The position numbers were made by a program, and so were the translations under genes. DNA of 64,000 nt from Apoderus coryli (Eukaryota; Arthropoda; Insecta; Coleoptera; Attelabidae). Below the pieces are notes generated by a model that made no database searches, had not been told where the DNA came from, and was given only the letters and a program-made list of their open reading frames with translations. The DNA is taken from the NCBI GenBank assembly GCA_911728435.2, contig OU452198.1:1736001-1800000 (forward strand), written 5' to 3'. Shown here one piece after another: positions 24,414 to 34,317 of this stretch. The first letter of the stretch is position 1. Each line of letters begins with the position of its first letter.

Positions 24414-24959
24414 CAGGGTGTCCAAGATAAGAATGGGATAGAATTGTAATCTTGGACACGGTAGGTTCGGTTAAATTAGAGAAAAGTTGTACAATTTAAA
24501 CACCATTTAAATGGTGTTTTAAAAAGTAAAGTAACTTTAGCCGTTTTCGAGAATTTTTGAAAAAACAATTTCTTGCAATTTTCGTTATTATTTATTTCTG
24601 ACGTTATTTTTACAGATATAAAAAAATTAAAAGCACTTTTTCATTGTTACTTTTTGAGGAGAATAAGATAGCGTTTACAAATTTTCTCTGCGACGTTTCG
24701 TTTTTGAAAAACCATCATCAACTTTTTTTTTTTAATACGGCTCTCGAGTTTTTATTGTTAAATTTAAATCCATTTTCAATTCAAAAATAGGTGGTATATT
24801 ACACGTAATGGTTTAAACAAGTTTTCAATATTTTTAGCAATTATTTAAACTTATTCAAGAAAATTCGCCAAAGTTTTCTATCACGTTTTTACCATGCTAA
24901 AGAAACCCCTTGAGATAAGAGATGTGAGATTTTTTTGGAACAAACCTTGAACTACCCTG
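24414..24959. mobile_element. MITE-like element, CAGGGTG ends, TA flanks
   Basis: 546 bp, starting CAGGGTGTCCAAG and ending CTTGAACTACCCTG, flanked by TA on both sides. The terminal repeat is short (about 6-7 bp plus CAAG). There is no coding capacity. Ends and TA target fit a Tc1/mariner-related non-autonomous element. Confidence 0.55.
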
Positions 24960-24967
24960 TACATAGA

Positions 24968-25078
24968 AGCACCATAGAATGTGTCCACGGATAGAGTTTG
25001 GAAGAGGACAAACTTTTTATTTGTAGATTTAGAAGAAAAAGTCATTCTTTATAAAAACGTCTGCTTGTGTCAAAACTA
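24968..25078 (+). repeat. dispersed repeat F, copy 1
   Basis: Shares AAAAAGTCATTCTTTATAAA and the flanking TCCACGGATAGAGTTTGGAAGA blocks with 32932-33058 and 33108-33226. Three copies in the window; two of them form a palindrome. Confidence 0.75.
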
Positions 25079-25392
25079 CAATTTACGATTACTGTATACA
25101 GGGTGACATAGAAAAAAGTACATTGCATAGTGCCACACAATAGAGGCCACTAAAATAAGATTAAAAGTTCCCATGAACACGGGTCCGCAAGGCCTTCGGT
25201 TAAAAGTTACGGGGTGTTGAATTTTAATTTTTTAGTTTTTTGAATATCTTTAGCCAGAGACGCAAGAAATGGATAAAATGTGGTATACAGGGGTTTTTTG
25301 TCATGCTAAATTCAAATATGATCTTAGTTTTGTGATTACTGATAGAGGGTTCCATCCCTATTGAATCGGTCGTAACTTTTTATACCTTTAAC

Positions 25393-25406
25393 AATTATTA
25401 CATTAG
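25393..25406. repeat. left target-site duplication of hammerhead insert
   Basis: AATTATTACATTAG here and AATTAATACATTAG at 26181-26194, 13 of 14 bases identical. They bracket 25407-26180 exactly. Confidence 0.85.
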
Positions 25407-25442
25407 AAATGGGCTTGTTTAACAAAACAAGACTTAAAATCC

Positions 25443-25542
25443 GAGAGTTTGTCTGTCAACCACTATACTTTCACCAGACGGCCGTTTCGTCGATCCACGG
25501 CTCATCAGTGGTGATCGGTCAGTAGTTGACAGCCAAACTCTC
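25443..25542 (-). ncRNA. type I hammerhead ribozyme, minus-arm copy
   Basis: The same architecture as the plus copy, read on the minus strand: CTGATGA, stem II, GAAAC, GGCC, GTC, and the same long stem I. The only core-proximal difference is in stem II, GCCG instead of GTCG, which leaves one C-A mismatch in a four-pair stem. Predicted cleavage is after the C opposite 25477. It is probably weaker than the plus copy. Confidence 0.85.
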
Positions 25543-25885
25543 GTAAATAATGTGGTATATACCCCACACGGTACAGAGATGTAAAAGGATGTGTTTGGAG
25601 ACTTCTAGTTTTTTCGTTGGTAGTACGCCGAGTGAACAACAGTTCCTATATCGGCTGCCTGGGAGGTCTCTGACCCCATAAAGCAACTACCAACACATAG
25701 ACGCGCCGATACTCCCTTAAGCGGGATCGCATATATTTGAAATGGGCTTGTTTAACAAAACAAGACTTAAAATTCGAGAGTTTGTCTGTCAACCACTATA
25801 CTTTCACCAGAAAAAAAAACTAGATGTCGCCAAACACATCCTTTTACATCTCTGTACCGTGTGGGGTATATACCACATTATTTAC

Positions 25886-25985
25886 GAGAGTTTGGCTGTC
25901 AACTACTGACCGATCACCACTGATGAGTCGTGGATCGACGAAACGGCCGTCTGGTGAAAGTATAGTGGTTGACAGACAAACTCTC
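25886..25985 (+). ncRNA. type I hammerhead self-cleaving ribozyme
   Basis: The full consensus core is present. CTGATGA is at 25920-25926. Stem II pairs 25927-25930 with 25936-25939 (GTCG/CGAC), loop TGGAT. GAAA is at 25940-25943. A minimal stem III follows within ACGGCCGT (25943-25950), and the GTC cleavage triplet ends at 25951. Stem I has an inner helix 25914-25919 with 25952-25957 (TCACCA/TGGTGA), a symmetric 7+7 internal loop, an outer helix 25897-25906 with 25965-25974 (10 pairs), and a further nine-pair helix 25886-25894 with 25977-25985. The self-complementary ACGGCCGT in place of a real stem III is typical of Penelope and schistosome SM-alpha type ribozymes, which can cleave as dimers. 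Confidence 0.93.
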
Positions 25986-26180
25986 GGACTTTAAGTCTTG
26001 TTTTGCTAAACAAGCCCATTTCAAATATATGCGATCCCGCTTAAGGGAGTATCGGCGCGTCTATGTGTTGGTAGTTGCTTTATGGGGTCAGAGACCTCCC
26101 AGGCAGCCGATATAGGAACTGTTGTTCACTCGGCGTACTACCAACGAAAAAACTAGATGTCGCCAAACACATCCTTTTAC

Positions 26181-26194
26181 AATTAATACATTAG
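26181..26194. repeat. right target-site duplication of hammerhead insert
   Basis: AATTAATACATTAG, partner of 25393-25406 with one mismatch. Confidence 0.85.
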
Positions 26195-26420
26195 TTTGAC
26201 AAGTGTCATTATGACACATTATTTAATTTTTATTTATCATTGTTTTTGCAAAGGTTGGCAAAAGATATTCAAAAAAACCCAAAAAAAAATTAAAATTCAA
26301 CACCCCGTATCTTTTAACCGAAGGCCTTGCGGACCCGTGTTCATGGGAACTTTTTTTCTTATTTTAGTGTCCTCTATTGTGTGGCAGTATGCAATGTACT
26401 TTTTTCTATGTCACCCTGTA

Positions 26421-27960
26421 TATGTATGTATTCGGATTTTTTTTTTATATTTAAATTATTTATCCATATATATATTTATTTGTATACAATAATAATTTTT
26501 GAAAAAAAAAAATGTTTTCTAGTTGGAAAGGCCGATGAAGGTGCAAATCATGGCAACAAAGCGTCGCAGTAAATTTAAAGACGTTTTTTGACAGCATAAT
26601 AAACATTCGCAATTAGAATTGTGTTTTTGAGAACCTAAAACTCCAAGAATTTAAAAGTCTTAAATATAAACAAGGAGGTTCAAGAATAAGGAAAGGAAAA
26701 TTCAAATTTTATAGAATTTATGGGTGACCTTTGGTCCTCACTCTATTCTCCCTAACATAATATGAAATTTATAGAGTATGACGGACAAATAAATCTGTAG
26801 TTCACATCATTTAGTGGAACAAAATAATGTAAATAATAATTTGTTGTAATTTATCATTTTGTGGAAATGTCGATCTGTGTGACTGCAATTGATTGGTTTT
26901 TGAGCCCTTCGGACAAGAACAATTCATTATTATTATTACAGTTTTGCCAAAATTGCGTAAATTAATGTTAATGCTACAAATATGTTGAGCAATTTGACGG
27001 CTACAATGCGAAAAATGCATTTCATGATATACGGCGGAGCAAATGGAATTTTAGGGAACTTAATACAAAACTATTGAGGAAATAGTTTCGTTTCGTGATG
27101 TTATGATCACTTTTCGAAGCTAAAACAGTTTCGAAAACATGAATCAAGATCATCAGAACATAACTAGCATTTAGTTAAACTTGAACTATTAAGTACCTTT
27201 GACAATAAAAGTAAAGGCTTTTTAGTTTTTAGATTAATAATAATAATACACCAACAAAAAACATATACATAAATAAAATTAACATTCTAAGTACATATAA
27301 TATGTTGCTAAAAGGAACGAGAAACAATTAAGAAGAGTTCTAGTCTGGTCGCCATATTATGTAGGAATTCCTCGAAGAGTCTTTAAAGCGCCATAGGATT
27401 TCTGAGCACATTAGATATATGACTTTTAAACCTCAACTCTGTGTCCGTTTTTCCAGGTCAAGATTTTTTGCACATGCAGAAAACAACACCGATTTTGTTC
27501 CCTATCCTTTCCGAAAACTAAACCATGAGATTTTGACGGTTTTATATGGAGATGATGATTCTCCGAAAATTTACTTTATTCTGTTTTCTTGAACCTCGTA
27601 GATTATTTTTTTTCAATTTCCTTGGGGTGTTAGTTCTATATTAAAAATTCAACAATTTGGTTATAAATGTTACGATTTGTTCTTAAAAACTGAAGATTTA
27701 TTGATTGCTCTGAAACCGGTGGAGATATGCAAATGAAATTTAGTGGATTTTAAGAGGTAGTTATTGCGCATTTTTGTGTAATGTTTTTCAATAACAAATA
27801 TCAAAAATGAAATTAGGTATATGCAAAATGATCACGTAAAGTCCAAATTTTCTAATATTTTTTTGTTTAAATGAAAATATCTTAAAAACTAATAGCTTTA
27901 GGTATAAGAAAGGCTATATAAGAGTAAAAGCTTATCAATTTTCCTTTCAGTTTTTGATAT
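26421..27960. other. unassigned; weak hammerhead-like motif near 27105-27150
   Basis: No supported gene. On the minus strand CTGATGATC ... TTCGAAACTG lies near 27120-27155, but no convincing stem II forms. Confidence 0.4.
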
Positions 27961-27964
27961 TATA

Positions 27965-28023
27965 TACAGGGTGTCTCATTTGGAAAATTCAAGTAAAACG
28001 CAAATTTGAGTTTGGACTCACCC
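27965..28023. mobile_element. 59-bp mini-element with CAGGGTG inverted ends
   Basis: CAGGGTG at 27965 and CACCCTG ending at 28023, with TA on both sides. Either an extreme internal deletion product of a TACAGGGTG element or two nearby ends. Confidence 0.45.
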
Positions 28024-28675
28024 TGTATACAGGTTTTGCACTATATACTAACAATTATCTTTTTCTAAAAGTTGATAACTATCAACAAGCTATTCCCGTA
28101 AGAAGCAGAGGTTAAATTATTTCAGTTCCAGTACAGAAGCTTTAGAATTCGCCATGTTTTGCATATAATACTAGTGGTAACTTTTGAACCACTCTGTATA
28201 ATTTTCTAAAATTTTAGTATGATTAATGTCAAGTCTAAAGCAATGAAATCGTGGAATAATAAATAGGCCTTTCCTTATAAAAAAACGTAAGTTTAGTTCA
28301 CCCTGATGAGATGAGCCACCCTGTACAAATAACAATAATTTTAAAATACGTACTTTATCAATGCCTCAAATTTTTGGTCCTTGAGGTAATATCGAACTTC
28401 GACGCACTAATAACTCACCCTGTATATCCAATATGTGTTATAGTTTCGGAGATACGAGAGGGGTCCGAAAAGTGATTTTTTTGAAAAAGGCCCTGTATAT
28501 CCAAAACTACATGTGTTACACAAACTATGATTAGAGCATCGTAAGTTTCACAAAAAAGTAGCAACCTGCCCCGCTAACTTTCCCAATAACGGAGCTACCC
28601 CGCAATTACAACGAAATATGGACACCCTGTACACCGTTCTCCACGCACCACCTTCCTGTGATGACAAAATGATCA
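28024..28675. other. cluster of CACCCTGTA element ends
   Basis: CACCCTGTA-type sequences occur at about 28318, 28418, 28485 and 28620, all in the same orientation. This suggests piled-up 3' ends of related DNA elements. No coding sequence. Confidence 0.5.
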
Positions 28676-28717
28676 CTGATGATCGAATAAGATTATTCCG
28701 AAACCACTATGGTTTCT
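28676..28717 (+). ncRNA. hammerhead-like motif (weak)
   Basis: CTGATGA at 28676-28682, a hairpin GAATA/TATTC, GAAAC at 28700-28704, then ACCA CTA TGGT as a possible stem III. Two unpaired bases separate CTGATGA from stem II, so it departs from the consensus, and no adjacent stem I is clear. Confidence 0.3.
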
Positions 28718-29282
28718 AAAACAAAAAAAGAGGGTTGATTATAGATTATTTTGTGGAGATTAATTTTAATTTTGCATCCGTAAAAAATGTCAACGGTTAA
28801 ATACTTACAAAATCGCAATATAAGTCGTAGTTAAGAAGTGTATAGGTACATAATATGACCTCAGAATCGCAACGTTAATTGTCTCATTAAAACCTTTCAA
28901 AAACACACACAGCCACTAGCAATTATTGTTTTCATGTTTCTTTTCCCAGCCCGCAACTCTTTTTTTTTTGTCAGTCCTCTCTTTCCAGCTCACACTCTAA
29001 TTAATTCGCAACAAAACAATTGCAGCACACACACTCACAGGGAGAGGGAACAAAAAAACAAGTGAACGAATGCTCGCGCCCCACGAGCCACTTGAGATAA
29101 AAGTATTTTTTAAATCAAGTGTCATTAACGTCTTGTTTCGTCGACATTCAACTGTTTCCTCAACTGGTAGGTATATATTTTTTTTTTATTTTTTCTTTTT
29201 AATCTGATATTTCAGGTCACATTCGAGCAACTTAAAAGTATCTAAATCGAGTTTATTTATTATAAACAGTAACAAAATATCT
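28718..29282. other. unassigned spacer
   Basis: A CA-rich stretch near 29000-29040 (ACACACTCACAGGGAGAGGG). No gene. Confidence 0.45.
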
Positions 29283-30993
29283 GCCACTAGGTTCGAATTT
29301 AATACATAATATTTAACGAGCGGTAATCTAGATGTTGCGTAATTCTCAAAGACTCAGAACCAAATTATGATAGTCAAAAGAATAATAACAGAATCAAATT
29401 ATTAAATGAAAGAAACAAACAACTAATAGCTAATCAAACCTTTTTTAGATGTCACAGCAACTTTGGCGTCGTTCACAACACTTCAACCTTGTTTAACACT
29501 ACTGTTTCAAGACTTATTCATTTTGAGTCCCCACGTAATAAAACTCAATTTCTTTGTAGGGGGTAACTTTATGTTTATTTAAAATTAAGAATAAAGAGAA
29601 GAAATAATTATTAAAAAAAGAAAATCTAAATCTAAATTAAAACTAGACAAAATCAAGAAAAAAGAAATAAACTAAAACATAGAATAATCAACAATTGATT
29701 AATTGAACAAAACTCTTATTTAACTAATATTTAATCTTAATAAAGACTTAGCATAATGGAAATCGATGTAATTACGAATAATTTACATTGATTTCCACTT
29801 AAATGTCTTCAGTTACTTTGTATTAGCAAAAGAAAAAGATAATACGAAACTAAAATAGAAATTAAAGCAATTATACCAATAATTCAGCTTTGATAGACTT
29901 CTGAATAAAAATCTCAAAAAAATAAGTAAAATAAAATAAAAGAATTTTTGTAATCAGAAAAATGAACTTAGAAAAATTATAAATCTTAAAACAGCTTATA
30001 AGAAAATATATTTAGAAGTGACTTACTTACTTACTTAAAAGAACTAACGAGGTACTTTCTTTCAGAGTGCTAATCTGATTACCTCCCCTATTATGCCTCA
30101 AAAGAGGGATGATAGCCAATGGGAATTCGAAGACGCCAGTTTCAGAGCGCACCCCTTGCGCAGCGCTAGAATAAAGCACTAATTATTGATTTTCTACTCT
30201 TTAGTCGTACTTCTATTATCTGTTATTCGATGTGGTTCAAGCGTATCTCCAGAGATGGCGATACGAGGTTTAATTCTGTGAAATTATGACTAATATTTCT
30301 ATGATTCAATTCAATTGGTATAATTGCTTAAAGATACTTAATTTATACTAACTATGATTCGACGTGATGTAGATATTTCTCTTGTTGTAAATGCGAGCAC
30401 ATTTTGCCGTAATATAGCAACTATATTAGTGACAAGATATAACTCATAAATAAAGCAAGAGCCTTTACCTCAGTTCAAAAAAAGACTGCCCAAGACTCAC
30501 CAATAACTATTGATATTATTATTATTATTGTTACCCCCTTTGGTAGAGTCAGACATTGGAAAGCAAAAAAAACAAGTAATTAATATCAACATTCCATCGA
30601 TCATAATTTATTCCTTAATTTAAACAATTTATAAACGTATCGACAATGTTTAGAGAAAACAATGCTTGAGCAAATCGGCAACACTATTACCCAATAAATA
30701 TCTGTACATAACAAGGTAATAAACATTCTTATCTTAAGTACAAAATATTTTTAAAACACAGATAGGTTTTAGACCCCCCATAATATTAGGGTACGTTCGT
30801 ATTTATGTTTAGAAAAAATAAGCTTCCTATGTCAACAATCCATGGGAATATTTCGTATTATTATGAATATATATTATAAAAAAAAAGGACATGTTTGACA
30901 TTGAAAATTCTTGGAAAGAAAGCGATCTGCCACCCATGCATTCTAGAATTGCGTAATCTGTAAGCTTGCCAGTGGCGGGTTCTATTTTATTAC
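29283..30993 (+). repeat. dispersed repeat E, copy 2 (1.71 kb)
   Basis: Partner of 11333-12800, longer by the 29801-30098 block, which includes a TACTTACTTACTTACTT run. Otherwise collinear, including the hairpin at 29757-29800 and the ATTATTATT tract near 30515. Confidence 0.9.
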
Positions 30994-31840
30994 AGGATTG
31001 TTTATCTGATAAAGGTTGTGCAGCAGAAGAGGGTGGTGAGAATAATGTTGTCTTTGAGAAGCAGGGAAAGTTGTATAAGGGCGCATTTAGATCAGCTCAA
31101 ATTCAGTTCGTTTTACGAAAATTTAACTGATCAGTATTAGCAGTGTTCCCTTTAAAATCTTAAAATTGTTCTTGTTACTTATGTGATATGTCGCTTATCT
31201 CTGTGTTTATCTATCCAAAACCTCTTCGAGCCATGAGGGGAGCTCAAAAAATGATTAAGATAAAAAATAAGACATGTTTCTATAATATTTTTTCCTATAA
31301 GACTTCCCTAGGGAGAAATAGGAGTAAGGCGCCGTTGGTTAAAGTGAACAATGTAACCTTTCCAGTGAAAACAACAGCTGACTCATACGCTGTCACATTC
31401 TTGTATTGGTTGTTTTAATCTTTCCGTTCGTTTCGGTAGATATTGGAAGCGAGAAGTATTGACACAAAACTAATAAAGTAAAAAAGCAAAAATAATCACA
31501 TTAATAAAATGTCTGGAAAATTTTAATTAAAACCAGTAGATCATCATACCATCACAATCGATAAATTTCCTTGTGTGTTTACTGCTGAAATGCTGCGTAT
31601 ACATACAAAGCCTTGTGGCATGGCGTCAGCAGCAATGTCGCGGCATTGGCCATAGAAATATAAATCTCCACAGCCAAAAAATTTAGATGAAATATTGATT
31701 TCGTAGCGTTTTTGGCATACGAGGAAATCTATGGTGTATTGTAAAACTATTATGAATTGTGTCCTAGAAAACATATATACAATGTGTCCACACTGAAAAA
31801 AAGGTTTGTTTGGATCAAAAAAAAAAATGGAGTTGAACCA
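30994..31840. other. unassigned spacer
   Basis: Small frames at 31188-31418 (+) and 31544-31876 (-) show no domain or motif that I recognise. Confidence 0.45.
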
Positions 31841-31859
31841 AACAAATATTTCTTCGGTA

Positions 31860-32280
31860 TACGACAAACAACCCATGTACTTGAGATAAATATTTGGTTT
31901 ATTTGAATACCCAACTTGTATTTATTTGATTTAAATAAATATTTATTTGACTTAATACTTATACTTACTTGCTAACAAGGCCCGAAAATGATTTGTTTGC
32001 TTGAACTAACTAGAGTTATTTAGAAGAATGATTCCATGTACTTGGCCCAAAGGTGCTGTTACTTGGAATAAATAATTATTTGTTTATTCTGAATAAACAT
32101 TTTCTTATATTAAATAAATGATTTGTTCTATCCAAATAAATAAGTTGTTCCGGAAATCTGATAGTTTGCTTCCAATAAATAATTTGTTTGTTACAAATAA
32201 ATATTTATTTCTTCTAAATTCTGCATTTATTTGTCTAAAATACATTTGATTTATTTGAGGTAAATAATTATACATGGTTA
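31860..32280. repeat. degenerate AAATAAATATTTGTTT repeats
   Basis: At least a dozen imperfect AAATAAA(T)(A)TTTG words, often in inverted pairs such as AAATAAATATTTATTT, spread over about 420 bp. The words face both ways, so the region is rich in small hairpins. No gene. Confidence 0.6.
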
Positions 32281-32931
32281 GGGGTGTGTCTCTCAGCCAA
32301 ATATAGCCCAAAAACGTTTTGTTACCGAGATGCAGGGTGTCACAGTTTTACATTTTTGTTGGGTTTTTTATCTGAGATAATTTTATAAGTAATTAATTGA
32401 AAAATACAATATTAGTGTAATATATAACGTATTTCAGCATATATACACCAGGTTGACACAATATTGAAGGCCTTACACATTTTAGCCAATCTATATTTTC
32501 AGTTGTCAAAGATTTGCATTCAATTTAGAAACTTTCTTGCATCTCTTTTCTAAATTGAAAGGCAAATATTTAACTAAAAGCTTGGGGTGACTAAAAGATG
32601 TATTAGACCTTCAAAAAATGTGTCAGCCTGTAGATGCTGAAAAACGGTGTATTACTCTAATATTGTGTTTTTGAGATATAATAATAAATTTGGGTTAATT
32701 AGTTTAAAAATTGTCAGAGACAAATTAAAAAACCAAAACAAAATATAAAACTTTTGACAACCTGAATCTCGGTAAAAAAGTGTTTTTGGACCAAATTTAT
32801 AAGCACTTGTTTTTCTTATTTTAGGCTGAGGGTTTCTTTTGAGCCAGAGGTTTCCTCAGAAGTTTCTTGTCATTGAAATATTGATTTGAGAGTTGTGGTT
32901 CACCAACAAGACAAATAAAAAAGTTTTTGCT

Positions 32932-33226
32932 CTTCCAAACTCTATCCGTGGACACTTTGGATAAGAAGAATAACTTTTTTATTTGTAGATTTAGAAGAAA
33001 AAGTTATTCTTTATAAAAACGTCTCCTTGTGTCGAAACTGCAATTTAAAATGCCAAATTTACGATTACTATACAGGGTTTATCAAAAATAACAATTTTAA
33101 TTTGAAATTGCAGTTTCGAAACAAGCGGACGTTTTTATAAAGAATGACTTTTTCTTCTGAATCAACAAATAAAAAAGTTTGTCCTCTTCCAAACTCTATC
33201 CGTGAACACATTGTATATTATGGTGT
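32932..33226. repeat. palindrome of dispersed repeat F (copies 2 and 3)
   Basis: 32932-33058 and 33108-33226 are inverted copies of the block also found at 24968-25078. The gap holds TATACAGGGTTTATCAAAAATA (33068), resembling the element ends at 13453 and 17152. The palindrome therefore seems to flank or contain a TACAGGG end. Confidence 0.8.
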
Positions 33227-34309
33227 AAAATTCGAGAATACCAGTGGCGTTTTGTTACAGGGCAACATCTAAATTCAAGATAACATTAAACTAAAACTTC
33301 CTCATGTCTCTATAGTTATTCTGCAAAGTGTGAAATTAATTTCAATGCGAGATTCTCCTCCTGTACTTATACTTAAGAGGTAGGTACTCTTGTAAAACAT
33401 TGCTTTATACATATACGTAGAAATATCCTACAGGAGAGCGAAAGGACAAAGGTAAATTAAGCACCAGTTCTTAATTAAACCTCAGGTTTTCAGACACACG
33501 ACGGCTTAAATTTAAACAGAAGGCATCGTATATAGCTACAAGCGCTGAGAAGTTTTTGCAGTAAAGAAATGTAATTTACACGAAATACTGCCATGTAATT
33601 TCAGTTTAATGAATACTTAACTACCTGAACCATTTCAAATTGTTTTATTAGTGTAACAAAGGACGTAATAAGTTGAAGGACACTCTTAGCGTATAATAAT
33701 CGTATTTTCCTTCCTTGAAATCAAGTTTCTCTGAACCCTTTCTCCCTTGGTTTTGATGTTTTTTTTGTAGCTTGCTTTTTCGCGAATCCATCTGACCAAA
33801 CGCGAAAAATCGTTATCCATTTACAGGGAAAATTCTACAGCTAAATGAACATAAACAAAGTAGATTTTGAGGTAGCGGTTTCTGCCCGATGATGGCAGGA
33901 ATTTTGTAAAGTTGTGTAGGCTTCGGAAGCAAGATATCTTAAATTTTAGAAGAAATGCCTCAACCATTCTACAATAAAAATCTTATAAATATCTTTCAGT
34001 TAGAACTCGCTACGATAATTCTTTCCGTGTAGGTATACTGAGGCAGCAAATTCCTGCAGACGATAGACTGAGCCATTTGTTAGAAATTTTTTAATAATTT
34101 CTTGAACAAGCTCTTAGTTGGGTTATTTTTAGTACTGATTGAGTTACTGATTTGTTCACCTGCCAAATTTTAAAACAAAATCTATTATCCTTTTTGAGAT
34201 TATTATGTATTGATGCAGTTCGAGCTGATACACCCTGTATAGTGTCTGAAAAAATCTCCTATAAATAACTCTACGTCTCTCTAGTCTACCAGAAACAGGC
34301 AGTCATTAA
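33227..34309. other. unassigned spacer
   Basis: No gene. The 34060-34120 stretch (AGACTGAGCCATTTGTTAGA) is inverted at about 36950-37000. A CACCCTGTATAG end lies at 34231. Confidence 0.45.
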
Positions 34310-34317
34310 CAACCGTT

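Larger units (their letters stand above)
25407..26180. mobile_element. hammerhead-ribozyme retroelement (retrozyme-like), two arms head to head
   Basis: Both arms derive from a 333-bp monomer. The minus arm spans 25407-25810 (404 bp, 1.2 monomers); CTTTCACCAG recurs at 25468 and 25801, exactly 333 apart. The plus arm spans about 25811-26180 (1.1 monomers); CTAGATGTCG recurs at 25820 and 26153, again 333 apart. Each arm holds one complete hammerhead. There is no open frame. At the junction the minus arm begins, in ribozyme sense, at the predicted cleavage site, and the plus arm begins within an A run. With the 14-bp imperfect duplication outside, this fits target-primed insertion with twin priming of a self-cleaved multimeric RNA. 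Penelope-like elements and metazoan retrozymes are the known groups with hammerhead-bearing tandem units; which one applies here is inference. Confidence 0.85.
25097..26420. mobile_element. TIR element (arms about 165 bp) hosting the hammerhead insert
   Basis: The left arm 25097-25262 (TACAGGGTGACATAG, CCGCAAGGCCTTCGGTTAAA, ATTCAAAAAAC-type inner end) is inverted at 26250-26420, with TA next to each end. The arms are over 90 percent identical by eye. The interior left after removing the 25407-26180 insert and one target duplication is short and non-coding, so the host is a MITE-like element of about 540 bp. Short plus-strand frames in the right arm (26196-26572) are incidental. Confidence 0.85.

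Noticed and set aside
26196..26572. Plus-strand frames in the right arm of the TIR element as genes
   Set aside because: They lie across the inverted repeat and poly-A/poly-T tracts and have no domain.
31544..31876. A 110-codon minus-strand frame as a gene
   Set aside because: Phe/Ile/Val-rich composition fits random AT-rich translation; no motif or splice context.
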